Positions 15,733 to 19,933 of a stretch of 19,933 bases of DNA are shown one piece after another. The notes beneath the pieces are model-generated. The model did no database searches. It was given only the letters and a program-made list of their open reading frames with translations, and had not been told where the DNA came from. The translations under genes were made by a program, and so were the position numbers. How positions within the stretch are numbered: position 1 is the stretch's first letter; each line of letters begins with the position of its first letter. Origin of the DNA: JAVZOV01 sp049976445 (GTDB lineage Archaea > Thermoproteota > Thermoprotei > Gearchaeales > WAQG01); assembly GCA_049976445.1 (NCBI GenBank), contig JBMFIF010000032.1, forward strand, positions 1 through 19,933. The letters are read 5' to 3'.

Positions 15733-16203
15733 TTATTTAATAATCATTATACTGCATGGTGTATTTTTTATCAATTTGCTTACAAGACCTGCCCCGATAC
15801 CTTTTATACCTTTTGGTTTATTGGAACCTATTACTATTAAATCATAATCTCCTTGAGATGCTTCTCTAACTATTTCATCTTCAGGTGAACCAACAGTAAC
15901 CTTTGTTTCTAAATTGACGTTTATTCCACTCATCTCAACTATCTCTTTACCCCATTTAAGAATCTCATAACCTCGCTTCATGTCGACAATTTTTGAATCT
16001 CTAGACATAGTGATTGATGGTGTAATTGCTGCTAACGTGTCGTAACGCGGAGTTACTGAATGCAATATTGCAGGTTCAATTACATGAAGAAGAGTTAATA
16101 AAGCATTCTCATCAATTTTTATTATACTTAGCGCAGTCCTTATGGCTTTTTCTGAATGCGAAGAGCCGTCTATTGGAACTAGTATTTTTTTAAACATATG
16201 CAT
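15733..16203 (-). CDS. Universal stress protein (UspA) family protein
   Basis: This 156-residue single-domain protein has the UspA fold signature: ILVPIDGSSHSEKAI (7-21) at the N-terminus, LLHVIEP (38-44), and the C-terminal strand with PCSIMIIK. The ATP-binding motif G-x2-G-x9-G-S/T is degenerate: G126 and G139 are kept, but the second glycine is a lysine (K129) and the residues after G139 are LVS. ATP binding is therefore uncertain, and this may be the non-ATP UspA subtype. A second ATG lies two codons into the frame (MHM), and initiation could be at either. It is a single gene next to a 435-base gap. Role unknown beyond a likely dimeric cytoplasmic signalling or stress protein. Confidence 0.87.
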   Translation of the reverse strand: MHMFKKILVPIDGSSHSEKAIRTALSIIKIDENALLTLLHVIEPAILHSVTPRYDTLAAITPSITMSRDSKIVDMKRGYEILKWGKEIVEMSGINVNLETKVTVGSPEDEIVREASQGDYDLIVIGSNKPKGIKGIGAGLVSKLIKNTPCSIMIIK

Positions 16204-16638
16204 GTACCAAAATCAATATACTAATCCAACTTAATAAGTATTCCTTAAAATATGCATTACTGTTTATACATAATTTTATGGGAACATTTGGAAGATTTTT
16301 CTTAAATAAATTATGTAACACGTGATAAACGTTATAAAATTAGTACATAGATAACACATATTAAAAGAGTTGTTTCTTTCGTGATATTCAGAAGCTGATA
16401 AAAAAGATGTTTGCTTCAGTATATTCATGTTTTTTATTTCATATAAGAACTTTCATCTAACACGCAAATCATATCAATTACTATAAGTTCATAATGATTT
16501 GCTAAGCTTAACATTATGGCTTTTCATTTAGGAGCTAAAGCTCTTGGAATCTCTTTAGGTATAATTCTCATACAGAGCTATTTTCTACGATAATATTTTT
16601 AAGAAAAAGGGAGTCATTTTGGCTCTAAAATACAAGGC
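16204..16638. other. Intergenic region without a supported gene
   Basis: 435 A/T-rich bases lie between the UspA-like gene and the end of the MFS gene. The left end should hold the UspA-like promoter: TATA-like stretches on the minus strand near 16218-16224 and 16231-16239. Near the right end a minus-strand run of five T residues (16604-16608) could terminate the MFS transcript. A 25-codon hydrophobic frame (16516-16593, plus) has no convincing promoter. I see no RNA gene. Confidence 0.5.
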
Positions 16639-18018
16639 TTAGTTCTGTTGTGATTTATTCTTATGATGTATCTTATCAGTTATCTTAATGAACTCACTAA
16701 ATATTGTCTCAGGGAATTTCATCACATCCTTTACTTTAAGAAACATTAACGCTGCACTGGCTCGTCCTATAGCCGAAATTAAATATGTATACATGAGACC
16801 GTTACGTAAACCAAATTTTTCAATCATAACGTTCCCTACATATCCACCTAATAACGATCCAAAAAATGCACTAGTTCCATTCGCTGCATTGTATAATGCG
16901 ATATAAGATGCTCGCTCTATTGGGTTTGATACATCTATAACGTAAGCTATGAAAGCGACATTACCTGCTGCAATTAGGACACCAGTAGATAAACTTGATA
17001 TATAAAGTATAGACATATCTGGAGCAAAGGCATAAAATAGAGGAACTGATACAAGGCCAAAACGATTTATTAACATTAATGAACGTCTCCCAACTTTGTC
17101 TGCAAGTTTTCCTACATATCGTTGAGACATAAACGTTGAGAATCCACTTATTACAGATAAAATAGCTATCTCTAACATTGTGGCATTAAGTAATTTAATA
17201 GTAGTGATGTTAAATAGAGGCCATGAGATAGCCATCATAAAGTTTGACAAAAAAGATACACCAATAAATACTCTAAACGTCCTATTCTTAAAAGGTGAAG
17301 ATAGACTATATTTAAAAAGATCCTTTATCACTACTCTCTTACCTACTCTATCAACATTTTTCATTTTTAAAATTAATAACGATCCTGCAATACCAGATAC
17401 TGATGCTACTATAAATGGTATTATAAAAACATCTGAAGTCAAAGATATTTGCATTACGAAACCTGATATTAACGTTGCAAACAGTGAACTAGCAGCACCC
17501 ATAGCATTAACCACCCCTATTACTGCTCCACGTTGCATTGTTGGCGAGAGTTCTGCTATTAACGCTGAAAGTGCTGGTGCGCTCATAGATGCTAAAAACG
17601 ATTGCAGGGCTATAATCAGTATAAATAATTCTGGCGATCTAACACCTATCATAAAAGCCCAAAGAATTGATGACAAAAGACTTCCTACGACTATAAACAT
17701 GACCCTCTTTCCAGTAACATCACTTAATCTACCCCAAAATATTTGCGCAGTATTAGTAAAAAAGTTTGTTATAGCCTGAAACCAACCAAGATCAGAAGCA
17801 GAACCACCAATTTTAATAAGATAAACACTAAGAAAAGGCGAAACCATACCATTCCCAAACGATGTAACAAGTTGCTGACCATACAAGATCTTAAGCAATC
17901 TTTGTCTCTCTTCCATTTTAAATTCTACCTTACTTACGGTTCTAACTGTTTCAGACTGAACATTAGTTGACGCGCTCTCTTGAGATTTCGCTAAGCTATC
18001 TTCATCCTTAATGTTCAT
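16639..18018 (-). CDS. Major facilitator superfamily transporter
   Basis: This 459-residue secondary transporter has about 12 membrane helices after a hydrophilic N-terminus of about 45 residues rich in Ser, Glu and Lys. The MFS motif A is present after helix 2 as GRLSDVTGKRVMF (96-108) and repeated between the two halves as GKLADKVGRRSLML (about 304-317). These features place it among drug/metabolite:proton antiporter-like MFS proteins, but the substrate cannot be read from sequence. It is divergent from diaminopimelate decarboxylase, with 202 bases between the starts. The ATG lies about 25 bases after a TATA box inside a palindrome, so the mRNA is probably leaderless and regulated. Export of an amino acid or drug would fit, as inference only. 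Confidence 0.88.
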   Translation of the reverse strand: MNIKDEDSLAKSQESASTNVQSETVRTVSKVEFKMEERQRLLKILYGQQLVTSFGNGMVSPFLSVYLIKIGGSASDLGWFQAITNFFTNTAQIFWGRLSDVTGKRVMFIVVGSLLSSILWAFMIGVRSPELFILIIALQSFLASMSAPALSALIAELSPTMQRGAVIGVVNAMGAASSLFATLISGFVMQISLTSDVFIIPFIVASVSGIAGSLLILKMKNVDRVGKRVVIKDLFKYSLSSPFKNRTFRVFIGVSFLSNFMMAISWPLFNITTIKLLNATMLEIAILSVISGFSTFMSQRYVGKLADKVGRRSLMLINRFGLVSVPLFYAFAPDMSILYISSLSTGVLIAAGNVAFIAYVIDVSNPIERASYIALYNAANGTSAFFGSLLGGYVGNVMIEKFGLRNGLMYTYLISAIGRASAALMFLKVKDVMKFPETIFSEFIKITDKIHHKNKSQQN

Positions 18019-18040
18019 ATCACACTTTCAAATTCGATCA

Positions 18041-18065
18041 TAGATATATATCTAATCTTAGATTA
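18041..18065 (-). promoter_or_regulatory. Twin palindromes over the MFS promoter, candidate operator
   Basis: Two perfect palindromes overlap by two bases: TAGATATATATCTA (18041-18054) and TAATCTTAGATTA (18053-18065). The first contains the likely TATA box of the MFS gene, the second the position of the BRE. A related half-site, TTAATCTAA, lies near 18109-18117. A repressor bound here would block TBP/TFB. Confidence 0.5.
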
Positions 18066-18181
18066 ACACCGAATAAGGTATGGCCTACAGATAGGATATG
18101 GAAGAAGCTTAATCTAAATTCTGTGTCCTAGAAGTTTCATAAGTTCGAATAGTTCACATGCAATAAAGTAAAAGACATTAA

Positions 18182-18191
18182 TTTAAAATAA
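18182..18191 (+). promoter_or_regulatory. TATA element for lysA
   Basis: TTTAAAATAA lies about 30 bases before the GTG start, predicting initiation near 18213 and a leader under ten bases. Confidence 0.45.
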
Positions 18192-18220
18192 ATCTTTCTT
18201 ATCTTTAGCTAGGGATAAAT

Positions 18221-19534
18221 GTGACTGGTTTAGATGAAGTATTAAAAAGGCATCCTAATCTTCAGGTATTTAATAATGAATTGTTAATGAGAGGTTTTTC
18301 GCTTTTTAAAATGGCTGAAGAATACGGGACGCCTCTGTACGTTGTTGATGGTAATTTGATCATAGAACGGTATAGAGAAATGAGAGACGCATTTTTATCT
18401 GAAAATTGTAATGCATTAATTGCGTACGCTTATAAAGCTAATTCATTGTTGGCAATAACAAGATTACTCGCAAAAGAAGGGGCAGGAGCGACTGTAGTGT
18501 CAGCATATGGAATTAAGCTAGCATTATTATCAGGCGTTGAGAATTCAAAAATAGTACTCGTTGGACCAAGTAAATCGTACAGTGATCTGACAGAAGCAAT
18601 AAAGAACAATATAGGACTTATTAACATAGAATCCGAGCAAGAACTTGCAGAAATCAACAAAATTGCTGAAAAAATAGGAAATAGAATAAATATTGGCATA
18701 CGGGTTAATTTAGGTTTGAGTGCCGGTGCGCATCCAAAAATTAGAACAGGTGGAAGAAAACATAAATTTGGAGTTGATGAAAAGACTGCAATAAAACTTT
18801 ACAAGTATGCTTCAAAAATGAAGGGAGTAAAACCTATAGCCCTTCACGCTCATATTGGATCACAAATCACAGACCTTAAAGTATTTCAACTAGAAGCACA
18901 AAGATTAGCACTATTATCATCAACAATCTACAAACAATATAAATTAAATGTTCCTGTATTGGATTTAGGAGGAGGATTAGGAATTCCGTACACTAGTAAC
19001 GGAGAACGAATACCTTACAAAGAGTTTGTAAAAATAGTATGCAAAACTATAAACGAAGTTTACGAGAATGCAGGATTACAAAAACCTACGATAATTGTGG
19101 AACCTGGTAGATATTTAGTAGCTGATTCCACACTTTTGCTGATGAAAGTGAATTATGTAAAACGTATTGGAAGAAAAACTTGGATATTAGTAGACGCAGG
19201 CATGAATGACTTTATAAGAACTGCTATGTATGATGCATATCATGAAATTATCCCCATCAGAATTAGAGATAAAAAAGAAGTGTACAATATAGGAGGACCC
19301 GTGTGTGAAAGTTCAGACGTCTTTGCCACCAATAGAGAATTATCAGAAGTAAAGAAGGATGATTTACTTGCACTACTTGATGCAGGCGCATATGGAATAT
19401 CAATGTCAAGTACTTATAACATACGACCACGCCCTGCAGTAGTAATGCTGTTTAATAACAAATTACATCTTATAAGAGAACGTGACACATTTGATGATAT
19501 TATTAAAAATGATAAAACATTACCAAATTCATAA
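18221..19534 (+). CDS. lysA: Diaminopimelate decarboxylase
   Basis: This 437-residue PLP enzyme of the alanine racemase-like fold III decarboxylates meso-diaminopimelate to lysine, the last step of the DAP route. Visible are the PLP lysine K72 (AYKAN), HIGSQ (211-215), the glycine-rich phosphate loop GGGLGIPY (250-257), EPGRYLVA (294-301), the cross-dimer CESSD (362-366) and the DAGAYGISMSSTYNIRPRP stretch (387-405). That last stretch separates DAP from ornithine decarboxylases. VVSAYG (92-97) replaces the more usual SGGEL, a modest departure. The start is GTG with only a weak AGGGAT upstream, in line with a short leader. No other lysine gene is in the window. The gene implies lysine synthesis through DAP rather than the LysW/aminoadipate route of many Thermoproteota. 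Confidence 0.93.
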   Translation: MTGLDEVLKRHPNLQVFNNELLMRGFSLFKMAEEYGTPLYVVDGNLIIERYREMRDAFLSENCNALIAYAYKANSLLAITRLLAKEGAGATVVSAYGIKLALLSGVENSKIVLVGPSKSYSDLTEAIKNNIGLINIESEQELAEINKIAEKIGNRINIGIRVNLGLSAGAHPKIRTGGRKHKFGVDEKTAIKLYKYASKMKGVKPIALHAHIGSQITDLKVFQLEAQRLALLSSTIYKQYKLNVPVLDLGGGLGIPYTSNGERIPYKEFVKIVCKTINEVYENAGLQKPTIIVEPGRYLVADSTLLLMKVNYVKRIGRKTWILVDAGMNDFIRTAMYDAYHEIIPIRIRDKKEVYNIGGPVCESSDVFATNRELSEVKKDDLLALLDAGAYGISMSSTYNIRPRPAVVMLFNNKLHLIRERDTFDDIIKNDKTLPNS

Positions 19535-19860
19535 TTTTATTGTAGAAAAATTAAGAAAAACTTGTTCAAAAATAACATTTTTGTACCTAAGTTACAATAT
19601 GATCTCTAGCTTATATCTAAATTAATGATTTAGCACTCTAAGCCTGATAATATTATAAAAACAAAAATCTAAAAACTATACCAAATACAAAACTATAAAA
19701 ATATTTACTGTAATTATAATAACTTATAAATTATTTTAATAAATAAATATATTCAAATTAAACAATAACTAAAATTCTTAGAAAATATATTAATATTTGA
19801 TATGTTATTTATAGATATGTTTTTATCTAATATATATAAAAAAATCGAAATAAATATTGA
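19535..19860. other. Very A/T-rich intergenic region downstream of lysA
   Basis: No open frame of note is seen. An inverted repeat CAAAAAT / ATTTTTG (19567-19583) close after lysA could help termination on either strand. The rest, especially 19640-19855, is almost only A and T with several TATATA stretches and ends at a promoter-like element. I see no origin-recognition-box repeats. Confidence 0.5.
19846..19858 (+). promoter_or_regulatory. BRE/TATA element for a gene at the right edge
   Basis: CGAAA followed by TAAATATT has the BRE-TATA layout and lies about 60-70 bases before the GTG at 19916. Predicted initiation is near 19880, inside a palindrome. Confidence 0.45.
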
Positions 19861-19867
19861 GACTGTC

Positions 19868-19884
19868 CACATAAGCTTTATGTG
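19868..19884. repeat. Palindrome downstream of the right-edge TATA box
   Basis: CACATAA (19868-19874) and TTATGTG (19878-19884) form a perfect inverted repeat with a three-base centre. Its position around the predicted transcription start suggests an operator or a 5' leader stem. Confidence 0.4.
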
Positions 19885-19915
19885 AGTTTGCGGTACTACT
19901 TGTGGTGAGGTGTCG

Positions 19916-19933
19916 GTGAATATCTTTGAATAC
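19916..19933 (+). CDS. Probable gene start cut by the right edge
   Basis: A GTG at 19916 opens a frame (M/V-NIFEY) that runs to the edge. GAGGTG at 19907-19912 is a good ribosome site although only three bases away. An upstream promoter supports a real gene. Six codons are too few to name it. Confidence 0.35.

Noticed and set aside
16516..16593. 25-residue hydrophobic frame in the 435-base gap
   Set aside because: Too short, no convincing promoter or ribosome site, and no flanking context.
17180..17779. 199-codon plus-strand open frame
   Set aside because: It lies antisense within the MFS gene, whose protein has clear motifs and helices; the antisense translation has no recognisable domain and arises from codon bias.
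19640..19855. A/T-rich stretch as a replication origin
   Set aside because: No origin-recognition-box-like repeats and no cdc6/orc gene in view; high A/T alone is not enough.
1..19933. tRNA, rRNA or CRISPR content
   Set aside because: I looked for T-loop-like GGTTCRAATCC blocks and for regularly spaced direct repeats on both strands and saw none; a covariance-model scan would be needed to be certain.

Overview
The window looks like chromosome from a low-G+C archaeon, most likely in the Thermoproteota/TACK range. The evidence is a 54-residue zinc-ribbon ribosomal protein L40e, a dolichyl-phosphate-mannose synthase-like glycosyltransferase fused to a GtrA domain, and a conserved small two-helix protein ending in a TTPPPKPIEEIEKEI-type tail. 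Many starts also sit 25-45 bases downstream of A/T-rich TATA-like boxes with almost no leader. Genes with longer leaders or inside operons use GGTGA-type ribosome binding sites. No tRNA, rRNA, CRISPR array or intact transposon was seen. I cannot name the species.

Layout, left to right. (1) 1-305: a non-coding or degenerate edge. (2) 306-1439 (-): an FtsX/MacB-type ABC permease, divergent from (3) 1628-2563 (+), an M19 (renal dipeptidase family) metallopeptidase. (4) 2705-3013 (-): a small membrane protein. (5) 3262-4278 (-): a stand-alone Top6A/Spo11-like TOPRIM protein, visibly richer in G+C than its neighbours and typical of mobile elements. (6) 4383-10800: a MoxR AAA+ ATPase gene (-) divergent from a tightly packed five-gene operon (+): DUF4129 surface protein, a 9-helix membrane protein, a 78-residue two-helix protein, a DUF4350-like protein and a DUF58/vWA protein. 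(7) 10866-13548 (-): deoC, a sugar nucleotidyltransferase and the DPM-GtrA glycosyltransferase. (8) 13783-14071 (+): L40e, followed one base later by an unlisted 40-residue membrane-peptide reading frame. (9) 14246-15613 (+): an S13/PBP4-like serine hydrolase without a signal peptide. (10) 15733-16203 (-): a UspA-like protein. (11) 16639-18018 (-): an MFS transporter, divergent from (12) 18221-19534 (+), diaminopimelate decarboxylase. (13) 19535-19933: an A/T-rich tail with a promoter and the first codons of a probable gene leaving the window.

How the genes may work together. The MoxR/DUF4129/DUF4350/DUF58 block is the most coherent unit. By analogy with bacterial MoxR-DUF58 clusters it should be a membrane-linked AAA+ chaperone machine: MoxR hydrolyses ATP, the DUF58 protein is the vWA partner, and large sequon-rich ectodomains face outside. 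Its substrate is unknown, and two of its membrane genes match no family I recognise. The glycosyltransferase and nucleotidyltransferase probably serve lipid-linked glycan or surface glycoprotein synthesis. The M19 peptidase, S13 hydrolase and diaminopimelate decarboxylase are all familiar from bacterial wall and DAP metabolism, but here they are unlinked single genes in an organism not expected to make murein; a common role is only a hypothesis.
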